NCBI GenBank assembly: GCA_963736695.1 | Contig: CAVTPU010000004.1 | Coordinates: 248,001-312,000 of the forward strand | Direction of reading: 5' to 3' | From: CAVTPU01 sp963736695 | Lineage (GTDB): Bacteria > Actinomycetota > Actinomycetes > Mycobacteriales > Micromonosporaceae | DNA: 64,000 nucleotides | Shown: positions 1 through 9,380 of the stretch, piece by piece | Position numbering within the stretch: position 1 is the stretch's first letter | How the letters are laid out: the number at the start of each line of letters is the position of its first letter | The notes under the pieces: model-generated | Told to the model about the DNA's origin: nothing | Databases searched by the model: none | Seen by the model: the letters and a program-made list of their open reading frames with translations, nothing else | Made by a program: the position numbers and the translations under genes

Positions 1-7
1 CGCGACC

Positions 8-469
8 GTGTACGGTCGTGGCGTGGAAGAGATCGACCGGGCGATTGTGGCGGCGCTCACCGTCGACGGGCGGCTGTCCTATACCGATCTCGCCGAGCGG
101 GTCGGGTTGTCGGTCTCGGCCGCGCATCAGCGGGTGCGGCGGCTGGAGCAGCGCGGAGTGGTGCAGGGTTACGCGGCGAAGGTCGACTACGCCGCGATCG
201 ACCTGCCGTTGACCGCGTTCGTCGCGATTCGCCCGATGGACATGACCCAGGCCGACGACGCGCCGGAGCGACTCGCCGGTCTACCCGAGATCGAGTCGTG
301 TTACTCGGTCGCCGGCGAAGACCATTACATGCTTCTGGTACGGGTCTTGAGCCCCACTGACCTGGAACGGCTCCTGGGGGAGATCCGCACCGCCGCCAAC
401 GTCATCACCCGCACCACAGTGGTGCTGTCGACCCCGTTCGAGCAACGCCCCCCCAAGATCGCGGAGTAG
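8..469 (+). CDS. Lrp/AsnC-family transcriptional regulator
   Basis: Feast/famine-type DNA-binding regulator. The N-terminal part (about residues 8-55) reads as an AsnC-type winged helix-turn-helix (EIDRAIVAAL, then DLAERVGLSVSAAHQRVRRL), followed by an alpha-beta RAM-like ligand domain with the typical GEDHYMLLVRV strand. At 153 aa it has the usual family length. The frame begins only 7 nt inside the window, so the true start could lie upstream; GTG at 8 or GTG at 23 are the visible choices. It sits directly upstream of an amino-acid permease and close to a lysine-degradation cluster, so control of amino-acid uptake or lysine use is a reasonable inference. The AT-rich inverted repeat between it and the permease is a candidate binding site. 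Confidence 0.85.
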   Translation: MYGRGVEEIDRAIVAALTVDGRLSYTDLAERVGLSVSAAHQRVRRLEQRGVVQGYAAKVDYAAIDLPLTAFVAIRPMDMTQADDAPERLAGLPEIESCYSVAGEDHYMLLVRVLSPTDLERLLGEIRTAANVITRTTVVLSTPFEQRPPKIAE

Positions 470-596
470 TCTCGACCCAAGATCATACGGTGACTGCGGG
501 CGATGATCGAATATATCTGTTTGTCAATAAGCTGCCGCGTCCTTCTGTCGCCGAATGCGGCCGAGAAGTGCCTCACTGCCTTCGGTGAGAGTGTGA

Positions 597-642
597 CGAA
601 TATTTGAGCAGGGGCAAATTAATTTACGCTGCCAAATATTCG
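597..642. promoter_or_regulatory. AT-rich inverted repeat upstream of the permease (candidate Lrp operator)
   Basis: CGAATATTTG (597-606) and CAAATATTCG (633-642) form a perfect 10-bp inverted repeat with centres 36 bp apart. Each arm is itself nearly palindromic around AATATT. A weaker third copy, CGAATATATC, lies at 508-517. The site is in the gap between the Lrp-type gene and the permease start at 679. AT-rich, phased sites are what Lrp-family octamers bind, but the link to this regulator is inference. Confidence 0.5.
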
Positions 643-678
643 CATGTCATGAGCGCCGGTTATCGCAGGGGGACGACA

Positions 679-2015
679 ATGAGCGACACTGGGACTTCGG
701 TGGATGTGGAGTCCGTCGTGGACCGGCCCGATGGGCAACTCGATCGCACGCTCGGCGTCGGTGGTCTTGTCGTCCACTACATCACCTCGGTGATGGGCGT
801 GGGCGTTCTGGTCATCCCAGGCCTGGCGTGGGACGCCGCTGGCCCACTGGCACTGGTCGCCTGGCTCATTCTGATCATCTACTCATATCCGTTCGCGCTG
901 ATCTTCGCGCGACTGTCGATGCGTTTCACGACCAGCCGTGGAGTCGCTCAGTTCGTCGAGATTGCCTTCGGCCCACGGCAGGGCCGGATCACCGCGTTGT
1001 TTCTTCTCTTCACACTGCTCGTCGCCAACCCGCTCCTGGGCATCGCGGCCGGCCGTTACCTGCTGAACCTGCTGGGTGTGGACGCCAGCCACCGGCAGGT
1101 CGTCGCTGTCGGCGCGGGTCTGATCCTGGCGTCCATCGTCTTCAACCTTTTCGGTGTTCGGATAGGAGCGCGTTTTCAGGGCGGGATTCTCGGCCTTCTT
1201 ATCGCCTTTCTTGTGGGAGTCATCGTCGTCGCGCTTCCCCAGGGACACACCCCACATACCTTGACGACTTCGCCCCCCCACGGGCTTCTTCCGCTCGGCA
1301 GTGCATTGCTGATCTGCTTCTTCGGTTTCATCGGCTGGGAGAACGCGGCGCCAGTCGTGGAAGAGGTGAAGAATCCGCGTCGGAATTTCCCTCGCGCCAT
1401 CCTCATCGCCGTGCTTCTGGTCGGCGCCCTCTACTTCGGCATGGGTCTGACCGTCACCCTGCTCTTGCCCCCGGGGTCGGGCGGTGAGCACAACGGCCTG
1501 CTTGCCTTCGCCTCGGTGCTAGAGGCGGCGAGCAGCAGTCGTCTGGCAACCGCCGGAAACCTGGTGGCGTTCGTGTTGATGCTGCTCACGACCAATGCGT
1601 GGAGCCTCGGCACATCCCGAGTCGTTTTCTCGCTCGCACGGGAGGGGCTTTTGCCCAAGCCGCTGGCGCGAGTCGGGTCACGCAACTCGGTGCCTTATCG
1701 GGCTGTGCTGTTCCTCATCCCGGGTTACGGAATTCCGGTCGTCTATCTGTTGGCCGTGGGCGGGACCGAGTCGGACCTGATCACCGCGTCGTCGGCCGCC
1801 TTCCTGCTCGTCTTCCTGGCGGCGTTTGTGGCCGGCATTCGACTGTTGGAGTCTGCGCCGATGCGAGCCACGGCGTGTTCACCACTATTGTCACCACGTT
1901 GATGCTGCCGTTCTTCGGCATCAGTGTGCTCTTTGCGGGGATCATTCTGGCGTTAGCGGTCGTCGCGGAGCGGTTCATCCGGCCGTCGGCTGATGTCGGG
2001 GTCATTGACGGATAG
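679..2015 (+). pseudogene. APC-superfamily amino-acid permease, single frameshift near 1848
   Basis: Membrane transporter of the amino acid-polyamine-organocation type. ATG 679 follows AGGGGG at 667-672. The first TM segment carries the glycine-rich stretch VMGVGVLVIPG, and a dozen hydrophobic segments follow. The frame is lost around 1848-1849 (TTGGAG) and the permease-like sequence (TTLMLPFFGISVLFAG) resumes in another frame up to the stop at 2015. Adding one G to the GG run restores an uninterrupted 445-aa protein, close to family length. Either a real loss-of-function deletion or a sequencing error in a homopolymer. The substrate is unknown; the neighbouring Lrp regulator and lysine genes suggest an amino acid such as lysine. 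Confidence 0.75.
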
Positions 2016-2046
2016 TCCAGCCGCCCCCTCGCCGCCCCTCTTTCGC

Positions 2047-2109
2047 GGCGATCATGAAGCTACTTATCATGATCGAGGCCTCGACCTGGTCACTAGTCTC
2101 ATGATCGCC
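2047..2109. repeat. Palindromic intergenic repeat, copy 1 (GATCATGAAGCTA family)
   Basis: Terminal arms GGCGATCATGA (2047-2057) and TCATGATCGCC (2099-2109) are perfect inverted repeats, with the internal core GATCATGAAGCTACTT. The same core recurs at about 15.65 kb and 53.1 kb, always between genes. Read as protein it gives the spurious peptide RDHEAT-type sequence, here GDHEATYHDR. Confidence 0.7.
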
Positions 2110-2137
2110 GGTCAACTTCGCCGGTGGCGGCCGGGCA

Positions 2138-2301
2138 TGACGAACGTCGAGATCGCCTACAAGATCAGCGCGCCCAATGACGTGCCGGCCGCCTATGCGC
2201 TGGGGCTCGGCGGCTGCGCCGACAACCTGTTCACCCTGGAAGTGTTCACTGTCGCGCCGACCGGAGACGACATTCGGGTGCTGACACTCGTGTCCGCATG
2301 A
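2138..2301 (+). CDS. Possible small protein or gene remnant
   Basis: A 54-codon frame from ATG 2138 to the stop at 2299-2301, starting just after the palindromic repeat and ending 12 bp before the convergent desaturase. The composition (VEIAYKISAPNDVP, then FTLEVFTVAPTGDD) looks protein-like rather than a GC-biased shadow, but I see no ribosome binding site and recognise no family. It may be the tail of a decayed gene. Confidence 0.2.
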
Positions 2302-2313
2302 GAGTGCCCGGCG

Positions 2314-3381
2314 TCAGGGGGCCGGGCGGGTGGCCCGGCCAACGGCGGCGAGGTGACGTAACACCTGGGCATAGGAGGACAGCAGACTGGTCTCGCAGTA
2401 GGACAGACCGCGCTCCTGGCAGAAGGACTGCACGATCGGACGGGAGCGTCGCAGGTTCGGCCGCGGCATCGACGGAAAGAGGTGATGCTCGATTTGGTAG
2501 TTCAGTCCGCCCAAGGCGAAGTCAGTGAGCAGTCCGCCCCTGATGTTGCGGGAGGTCAGCACCTGTCGGCTCAGGAATTCGGTGTTGTCGCCAGCGTCCA
2601 GGATGGGCATGCCCTTGTGGTTGGGGGCGAACGAACAGCCGAGATACAGACCCAACAGGCCCTGCTGCACGGCGATGAAGACCACGGCCTTGACCGGCGG
2701 CAGGACGAGGAACACCGCGCCGAAGTAACCGATAACGTGAACCGCGAGCAGCGTCACCTCGCGGAGCCGATCGGGGGAGTCGGGTCGGATCATCGCTTTG
2801 ACGCTGGCCAGGTGCAGGTTGATGGCTTCCAGCAGAAGCAGCGGGAAGAACAGATAGGCCTGATAGCGCTGCGCGAGTCGGATCAGCCCTCGGCCGGCGC
2901 GGGCCTGTTCGGCGGTGAAGGCCAGCGGCGCCACGTCGATGTCGGGATCACCGTGCTCGGTGTTCGGGTGCGCGTGGTGCCGGTTGTGTTTGTGCACCCA
3001 CCAGTTGTAGCTGAGGCCGATGGCGAGATTGGCGTGCAGGAGGCCGATGACATTGTTCGTCCGACGCGATCGGAAGATCTGTCCGTGTCCGGCATCGTGA
3101 CCGATGAAGCCGATCTGTGCGGACACGACGGCCAGGAACGCGGCCACGGCGAGTTGCCACCAGGAGTCGCCCAACGCGACGAATCCGGCCCATCCGATAA
3201 CTAACAGGGCCGTGGTGACCGTGATCTTCCAGAAGTAGTATCGCGGACGCCGTTGCAGCAGCCCCGACTGGCGGATCTGGCGGGAAAGTTGTGCGTAGGC
3301 GCTGCCTCGTCGTGGCGGATCATCCGTCGCGGAGGCGTCGATCGGCGGACCGGATCTGATGTCGGGGTCGAGGACTCGCAT
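2314..3381 (-). CDS. Membrane fatty acid desaturase
   Basis: Di-iron acyl-lipid desaturase that introduces a double bond into membrane fatty acids. All three histidine boxes are present: HDAGH (residues 95-99), HNRHH (132-136) and QIEHH (296-300). Hydrophobic segments lie at about 52-72 and 76-95, with further pairs around 175-190 and 208-245. ATG 3381 is chosen because GAGGAAA precedes it on the minus strand; the longer frame upstream has poor support. The protein is 355 aa, normal for the family. It converges with the small frame ending at 2301, with only 12 bp between. Positional specificity cannot be read from the sequence. Confidence 0.92.
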   Translation of the reverse strand: MRVLDPDIRSGPPIDASATDDPPRRGSAYAQLSRQIRQSGLLQRRPRYYFWKITVTTALLVIGWAGFVALGDSWWQLAVAAFLAVVSAQIGFIGHDAGHGQIFRSRRTNNVIGLLHANLAIGLSYNWWVHKHNRHHAHPNTEHGDPDIDVAPLAFTAEQARAGRGLIRLAQRYQAYLFFPLLLLEAINLHLASVKAMIRPDSPDRLREVTLLAVHVIGYFGAVFLVLPPVKAVVFIAVQQGLLGLYLGCSFAPNHKGMPILDAGDNTEFLSRQVLTSRNIRGGLLTDFALGGLNYQIEHHLFPSMPRPNLRRSRPIVQSFCQERGLSYCETSLLSSYAQVLRHLAAVGRATRPAP

Positions 3382-3585
3382 GGGGGTTTCCTCGCTGCAC
3401 GGTCGTGGCTGCTCGCTGGCGGCACGGTGATGGACGTGCGCCGCCAGCCGAGGTGTCCGGTGTGACGACGCTGACTCGGCAGCGAAGCGTTGGGTGTCAG
3501 CGACGCGGCAAGGCCTGACCGAAACGGTAGTCGAAACTCGGGGCATCGACCAGCGAGCCGATTTCGGCGTACGCGAAGAGGTTTG

Positions 3586-4939
3586 TCAGTCGGCGAGTTG
3601 TTTGCTCCACCAGCGCTGGCCCGCCTCGGGCAGTGTGTCGATCGGGTCGTAGTAGGCGTAGCGCTTGGAGAAGATCTCCTCCTCGCCGCCCTCGATGGAG
3701 GTGCGGTAGTTCTTGGTCCAGTAGGAGACGCCGTTGTCCCGGTCGTATTCGGTGACCATGTGCACCCAGCGTTTGCCGACGAACGGCACGTCGCAGACGA
3801 TGCGTGGGGTGGCGTAGCCGGGCAGATAGCCCATGATGTCGTGCTGCAGTTGTTGGGCCTGCCAGACCGCGACCCGCCAGTGCTCGGCGTTGGGGATCAT
3901 GTCGCACATGTAGAAGTAGTAGGGCAGGATGCCTGCCTCGCCCTGCAGGCGCGAAGCACAGGTCGAGCAGGTCGGCGGAGGTCGCGTTGACGCCCCGCAT
4001 AAGCACTCCCTGGTTGCGCACGTCGCGCACCCCGACGTCGAGCGCGGTCTGCGCGGCCTTCGCGACCAGTGGGGTGACGGAGTTGGCGTGGTTGACGTGG
4101 GTGTGGATGGCGAGGTTGACGCCGCGGCGGGCGGCGAGCTGGGCGACCCGTTCGAGTCCCTCGACGACGTCGGGGGCGAGCCAGTGTTGGGGCAGGGCCA
4201 TGAGGGCTTTGGTGGCGAGCCGGATGTCGCGGATCGTCTCGATCTCCAGCAGGCGCATGAGATAGGACTCGAGGTTGCGCCACGGCACGTTGGCCACGTC
4301 GCCGCCGGAGACCACGATGTCGCGCACGCCCGGGTGGGCTCGCAGATAGGCGATGTGCGCGTCATATCGGTCGACGGGTTTGAGGCTGAGTTTGAGTTTG
4401 TCGACCTGTGGGGTGGAGTTGCCGACGAGGTCCATGCGGGTGCAGTGCCCGCAGTACTGCGGGCAGGTGGAGAGCAGCTCGGCGAGCACCTTGGTGGGGT
4501 AGCGGTGGGTGAGTCCTTCCGCGACCCACATGTCGTGTTCGTGGAGCGAGTCGCGGGTGGCGTGGGGGTGTGACGGCCAATCCGGGTGCCGGTCGGAGGC
4601 GACGGGGAGCATGTAGCGGCGCACCGGGTCGGCGAGCAGCGCGTCGGTGTTCGGCTGCTCGCCGGGCACCATTGTGTTGATCATCTGTGGTGGCACGAGC
4701 ATCGACATGGTCGCGAAGCGTTCGGTGTCGGCGGTGAGGTCGGCGTAGAAGTGGTCGTCGACGAGGTCGCCCCAGACGGCGCGCAGTTGGGTGACGTTCT
4801 TGACGCAGTTGGTGCGTTGCCACTGCGCTGATTCCCACTGCTCGCGGGTGACGTCACGCCAGCCGGGCAGGCGGGTCCAGTCCGGTTCGACCAGTTCGTG
4901 GCGCCGATACTCGTACGGTTGGGCGGCGCGCTGCGTCAC
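3586..4939 (-). pseudogene. kamA: Lysine 2,3-aminomutase (KamA family), single frameshift near 3950
   Basis: Radical-SAM, PLP-dependent enzyme converting L-lysine to L-beta-lysine, the entry step to the pathway encoded divergently. The iron-sulfur motif CPQYCGHC is at about residues 159-166, followed by a radical-SAM barrel (VVSGGD, HTHVNH). GTG 4939 is preferred over ATG 4954 because AGGGGAA lies just before it. Around 3950 an extra C moves the frame; removing it joins LDLCFA to LQGEAGILPYYFYMCD and yields 450 aa ending at 3586. The usual PLP-lysine stretch PGGGGK is replaced by a divergent VPFVGK, so an altered substrate is possible. Either inactive through mutation or intact with a sequence error. 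Confidence 0.85.
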
Positions 4940-5003
4940 GGCAGTTCCCCTCATCAGCGATAGAAGAGCCTCAGGCTACTGGAAATAGTTCCGTGCAGTA
5001 AGT

Positions 5004-5018
5004 ATTCTTCCGGAGAAT
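5004..5018. promoter_or_regulatory. Inverted repeat in the kamA/kdd divergent promoter region
   Basis: ATTCTTCCGGAGAAT has perfect 5-bp arms (ATTCT/AGAAT) around a 5-nt centre and sits in the AT-richest part of the 150-bp gap between kamA (minus) and kdd (plus). Position suggests a shared operator for the divergent lysine genes, possibly for the Lrp-type regulator at the left end. The short arms make this tentative. Confidence 0.3.
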
Positions 5019-5092
5019 TTCCTGTCAAGCGGAGGCCTGGCGGGTGACTTGATTGCGACGACGCGATTGCTCTGGGTGAAGGAGGACTGTCG

Positions 5093-6208
5093 ATGACCGC
5101 GACCTGGCCGGCGGCGTCACCGATCGGGCTGCATCGGGTGATCGAACCGGCCGGTGTGCTGCCGCAGGCGGCCCGCCGGCTCGACGCATCCCCGACGATC
5201 GCCGACGACGAGGTGCGCATCGTCGTGGATCGGCTCAACCTCGACGCCGCGAGCTATCGCCAGCTCGCCACCGCCCACGGTGGTGACCCCGACGCGATCC
5301 GCGCGGAGGTGCTCGGGATCATCGCCGAACGCGGCAAGATGCACAATCCGGTCACCGGCTCCGGGGGCATGCTCATCGGCACCGTCGACGAGGTCGGCCC
5401 CCGCTCGCCGCTCGGGCTCGCCCCCGGCGACCGGGTCGCCACTCTCGTCTCCCTCACCCTCACCCCGCTGGCCATCACCGACGGCCTCGCAAGGTGGGAC
5501 GGTCGGGGCGAGCAGGTCCCCACGCGCGGACACGCGATCCTCTTCGCCAGGTCGATCGCCGCGCGCCTGCCCGACGACCTCGACGATGACCTCGCGTTGG
5601 CGGTCTTCGACGTCTGCGGCGCGCCGGCGCTCACCGACCGGGTGGTGCGGCGCTATGTCGACGCGGCCCGTGCTGGCGAGACGGTGACGGTCGCGGTGCT
5701 CGGTGGGGCCGGCAAGTCCGGCTCGTTGGCGTTGGCCGCCGCGCGCCGGGCCGGCGCCCGCACGATTGGCGTCGTACCCTCAAAAACCGAACGTGATCTG
5801 CTCGCCGCGGCCGGGATCGCCGACACGATCGCGCTCGCCGACGCCCGCGACCCGGTGGCGCTCGCCGAGTCCGTCGTCGCCGCTGGCGGCCCGGCCGACG
5901 TGACCGTCGTCTGCGTCGACGTGCCCGGCTGCGAACACGGCGCGATTCTGAGCACCGCCGGCGGCGGCACGGTGATCTTCTTCAGCATGGCCACGTCGTT
6001 TCCGGCGGCGGCGCTCGGCGCCGAGGGGCTCGCCGCCGACGTCACCATGCTCATTGGCAACGGCTATCTGCCCGGCCACGCCCAGACCGCGCTCGACTTG
6101 GTGCGCTCCGAGCCGGGTGTCCGCGCGCTGTTCACCCGCCGGCTGCGCCACGACACCACGGCGAGCGGCCCAGCGGACACCGATTCGAGCCCAGACGCGG
6201 CAGGATAA
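5093..6208 (+). CDS. kdd: L-erythro-3,5-diaminohexanoate dehydrogenase
   Basis: NAD-dependent oxidative deaminase that converts 3,5-diaminohexanoate to 5-amino-3-oxohexanoate in lysine fermentation. The 371-aa protein shows a zinc-alcohol-dehydrogenase-like N-terminal half (NPVTGSGGMLIGTV, GDRVATLVSLTLTPL) and a Rossmann domain with VAVLGGAGKSGSLALAAARRAG at about residues 200-220. ATG 5093 follows a good GGAGGA. It is first in an operon whose next start is 6 bp beyond its stop. Both the sequence and the position ahead of the lysine 5,6-aminomutase genes support the assignment. The last 20 residues are low-complexity and may be an unstructured tail. Confidence 0.88.
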   Translation: MTATWPAASPIGLHRVIEPAGVLPQAARRLDASPTIADDEVRIVVDRLNLDAASYRQLATAHGGDPDAIRAEVLGIIAERGKMHNPVTGSGGMLIGTVDEVGPRSPLGLAPGDRVATLVSLTLTPLAITDGLARWDGRGEQVPTRGHAILFARSIAARLPDDLDDDLALAVFDVCGAPALTDRVVRRYVDAARAGETVTVAVLGGAGKSGSLALAAARRAGARTIGVVPSKTERDLLAAAGIADTIALADARDPVALAESVVAAGGPADVTVVCVDVPGCEHGAILSTAGGGTVIFFSMATSFPAAALGAEGLAADVTMLIGNGYLPGHAQTALDLVRSEPGVRALFTRRLRHDTTASGPADTDSSPDAAG

Positions 6209-6213
6209 CCGCC

Positions 6214-7794
6214 ATGACACCCAGCGTGCTTTATCGGGGCGGACGGATCTACAGCCCCGCCGACCCGCGCGCCACCGCGATGGTGGTCACCGGCGACACG
6301 ATCACCTGGCTCGGCGCCGACGAGGACGCGCCATCCACGCACGACGTCGTGGACCTGGCCGGCGACCTCGTCACGCCGGCGTTCGTCGACGCGCACGTGC
6401 ACGCCACTAACACCGGCACCACCCTCGGCGGGCTGGACCTGTCGACGACACGATCCGCCCGGGAACTGCTCGACGCGGTCGCCGCGCACAGCGCCGGGCT
6501 CGGCGGCGACGCCGTCGTTCTCGGCCACGGCTGGGACGAGTCCACCTGGGTTGTCGCCCGCACCCCGACCGCCGAGGAACTCGACCGGGCGGCCGGTGGA
6601 CGCAAGGTGTATCTGTCCCAGGCGTCGATCCACTCCGCACTCTGCTCGTCGGCGATGCTCGCGGCGGCCCCGGCAGCGAGCACGCTCGCGGGCTTCGACC
6701 CGACCGGGTGCCTGCGCCGCGACGCCCACCACGCGGTGCGAGAGGTCGCGTTCGCGTCGATCACCCGACCGCAGCGGCGAGACGCGCAACACGTCGCGTT
6801 GCGACACGCCGCCAGCCTCGGCATCGCCGCCGTCCACGAATGCGGTGGCCCCGGCATCTCCGACGAGGACGACTTCGCCAGCGTGCTGAACCTCAGCGGC
6901 CCGAGTAACCGTCTACCTGAGGTTTACGGTTACTGGGGTGAACTGATGGCCGCCGCGAAGGCCAAGGAACTCGGCGCCCACGGAGCCGCCGGTGACCTCT
7001 TCGCCGACGGTGCGATCGGGTCACGCACCGCGCACGTGCGCGACCCCTACACCGACGAGGACAGCCACGGATTCGGCTACCTCACCGCAGACGAGGTCGC
7101 CGCGCACCTCGTCGAGTGCACCGAACACGGCGTGCAGGGCGGCTTCCACGCGATCGGGGACGCGGCGATCAGCACCGTGCTCGCCGGTTTCCGGGCCGCC
7201 GCGCACGCGGTCGGCCTCGACCGGTTGCGCGAACGGCGTCACCGCATCGAGCACGTCGAGATCGTCGACAAGGCGATCATCGCCGGCCTGGTGGAGTTCG
7301 GCGTCGTGGCGAGCGTGCAACCGGCGTTCGACCGGCTCTGGGGTGGTGACAACCAGATGTACGCCCAACGCCTGGGCGTGTCCCGCTCGCTCGCGGCCAA
7401 CCCGATCGCGGCGCTGCACGGGGTCGGTGTGGCGTTGGCCTTCGGGTCGGACTCGCCGGTGACGCCACTGGACCCGTGGGGCGGGGTGCGCGCCGCCGCC
7501 TGGCACTTCAACCCGGTGCACCGGATGACGGTGCGGGCCGCGTTCGCCGCGCACACCCGGGGCGGGTGGCGCGCGGTGCACAACGACGACGACGGGGTGC
7601 TCGCCCCGGGAGCGGCGGCGACCTTCGCGGTGTGGCACACGCCGAGCGGGCTCGCGGAGACGGGGCTGCCGGTGCTCGACCCTGACACGGCCGCCCCGGT
7701 CTGCAACCGCACCGTGCTGCGCGGCGTGACGATCTTCGAAGGCGACACCGAACACGACCCCGCCGTCGGCGGGGAGAGGAGCCCACGGTCATGA
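6214..7794 (+). CDS. YtcJ-like amidohydrolase (amidohydrolase family 3)
   Basis: Metal-dependent hydrolase of the amidohydrolase superfamily, 526 aa. The first metal motif is FVDAHVHAT (about residue 55), with further family signatures LFADGAIGSRTAH, GGFHAIGDAAI and FGSDSPVTPLDPW supplying the remaining metal and catalytic residues. Its stop overlaps the kamD start (ATGA), so it is translationally coupled into the lysine operon. Kce, the expected cleavage enzyme, is missing here and this gene fills the slot between kdd and kamD. Its substrate is unknown: a cyclised or acylated pathway intermediate (lactam or amide) is one guess, and I cannot test it from sequence. Confidence 0.85.
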   Translation: MTPSVLYRGGRIYSPADPRATAMVVTGDTITWLGADEDAPSTHDVVDLAGDLVTPAFVDAHVHATNTGTTLGGLDLSTTRSARELLDAVAAHSAGLGGDAVVLGHGWDESTWVVARTPTAEELDRAAGGRKVYLSQASIHSALCSSAMLAAAPAASTLAGFDPTGCLRRDAHHAVREVAFASITRPQRRDAQHVALRHAASLGIAAVHECGGPGISDEDDFASVLNLSGPSNRLPEVYGYWGELMAAAKAKELGAHGAAGDLFADGAIGSRTAHVRDPYTDEDSHGFGYLTADEVAAHLVECTEHGVQGGFHAIGDAAISTVLAGFRAAAHAVGLDRLRERRHRIEHVEIVDKAIIAGLVEFGVVASVQPAFDRLWGGDNQMYAQRLGVSRSLAANPIAALHGVGVALAFGSDSPVTPLDPWGGVRAAAWHFNPVHRMTVRAAFAAHTRGGWRAVHNDDDGVLAPGAAATFAVWHTPSGLAETGLPVLDPDTAAPVCNRTVLRGVTIFEGDTEHDPAVGGERSPRS

Positions 7795-9380
7795 GACTCG
7801 ACCTCGACCCCGCCCTGGTCGACCGGGCCCGGGCGCTGGCCCGTCGGGTCGGGCAGCCCGTGGTCGACCTCGCCCGCACCCACACCACCGTCTCCGTCGA
7901 GCGGGCCGTGCTGCGTCTGGCCGGGGTGAGCGGCGCCGACCCCGACGGCATTCCGTGGGTCAACCGGCTCGTCGACGCGGTCGTCGCCGACGTGGGACTC
8001 GGCCACGGGGTGGCGTTGCCGGTCTGGCACGCACTGCGCGAACTGGACCTCGACGACCTCACCCTGCTGGCGCAGAAGGCCGCCGCCGGGTCGGTGCGCT
8101 TCAGCGTGCCGTCGGGCCGTGCCGCGACCTCGGCGACGAAAGCGGCTCGACGCGCCGTCGGTGCCGGGATCGCCACGATCGACCGGCGGCGGCGGGAACG
8201 CGAGCGGCTGGTGGCCCGACACGGCGACCCACCCCGCCGACCGTGGATCTATCTCATCGTCGCGACCGGCGACATCCACGAGGACATTCCGCAGGCACAG
8301 GCCGCCGCCCGGGCCGGCGCCGACGTCATCGCCGTGATCCGCTCCACCGGACAGTCCCTTTTGGACTATGTGCCGGAGGGGGCGACCCGGGAGGGTTTCG
8401 CCGGCACCTACGCCACCCAGGAGAACTTCCGACTCATGCGGGCGGCCCTCGACGAGTCCTCGCGGGAGCTGGGCCGTTACGTGCGGCTGACCAACTACGC
8501 CTCCGGACTGTGCATGCCGGAGATCGCCACCCTGGCCGGGTTGGAACGGCTCGACATGATGCTCAACGACTCGATGTACGGCATCCTCTTCCGCGACATC
8601 AACCCGATCCGCACCTTCGTCGACCAGCGGTTCTCCCGCCAGATCCACGCGCGCGCCGGCATCATCATCAACACCGGTGAGGACAACTACCTCACCACCG
8701 CCGACGCCGTCGAGGCCGCCCACACCGTCACCGTCTCCCAACTGCTCAACGAGTTCTTCGCGCACGAGGCCGGCCTGCCCGACCAGTCCCTCGGCCTCGG
8801 ACACGCCTTCGAGATCAACCCGGAGGTGCCGGAATCGTTCCGGCTGGAGCTCGCGCACGCCCTGCTCGCCCGCGAACTGTTCCCCCACGCCCCGCTCAAG
8901 TGGATGCCGCCGACCAAACACATGACCGGCGACATCTTCCGCGGCAACCTCCTCGACGGTTTCTTCAACCTCGCCGGAGTGCTCACCGGACAGGGCATCC
9001 TGCTCGTCGGCATGATGACCGAAGCCGTCGTCACGCCGTGGCTGTCCGACCGTGACATCGCCCTGCAGAACGTGCGCTATGTGCTCAACGCCTGCGGCAA
9101 CCTGCACGAGGACTTCGTGCCGGCCCCGGGCGGATTCATCCAACAACGCGCGCACCACGTGCTCGGCGAGGCGGTGGGACTGCTGGAACGCATCGCCGAG
9201 CACGACACCACGAGCGGCTCCGACACCACGACCGGCTCCGGCCTGCTCGCCGCGATCGGCGACGGCACGTTCGGCATCATGAAACGCCCCGCGACCGGCG
9301 GCAAGGGCCTGCACGGCGTCGCCCGACACGAGGACGACTATGTCAACCCCGCCACCGACATTCTGGAGGCCGCCGCGTGA
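7791..9380 (+). CDS. kamD: Lysine 5,6-aminomutase alpha subunit
   Basis: Large subunit of the adenosylcobalamin- and PLP-dependent mutase that moves the terminal amino group of beta-lysine to give 3,5-diaminohexanoate. The 529-aa protein matches the family length and is continuous, with characteristic stretches YLIVATGDIHEDIPQA, LTNYASGLCMPEIA, MLNDSMYGILFRDIN and KWMPPTKHMTGDIFRGN. It overlaps the amidohydrolase upstream and kamE downstream by 4 nt each (ATGA and GTGA), so the subunits are made in step. The assignment is firm from sequence and context. Confidence 0.93.
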   Translation: MRLDLDPALVDRARALARRVGQPVVDLARTHTTVSVERAVLRLAGVSGADPDGIPWVNRLVDAVVADVGLGHGVALPVWHALRELDLDDLTLLAQKAAAGSVRFSVPSGRAATSATKAARRAVGAGIATIDRRRRERERLVARHGDPPRRPWIYLIVATGDIHEDIPQAQAAARAGADVIAVIRSTGQSLLDYVPEGATREGFAGTYATQENFRLMRAALDESSRELGRYVRLTNYASGLCMPEIATLAGLERLDMMLNDSMYGILFRDINPIRTFVDQRFSRQIHARAGIIINTGEDNYLTTADAVEAAHTVTVSQLLNEFFAHEAGLPDQSLGLGHAFEINPEVPESFRLELAHALLARELFPHAPLKWMPPTKHMTGDIFRGNLLDGFFNLAGVLTGQGILLVGMMTEAVVTPWLSDRDIALQNVRYVLNACGNLHEDFVPAPGGFIQQRAHHVLGEAVGLLERIAEHDTTSGSDTTTGSGLLAAIGDGTFGIMKRPATGGKGLHGVARHEDDYVNPATDILEAAA

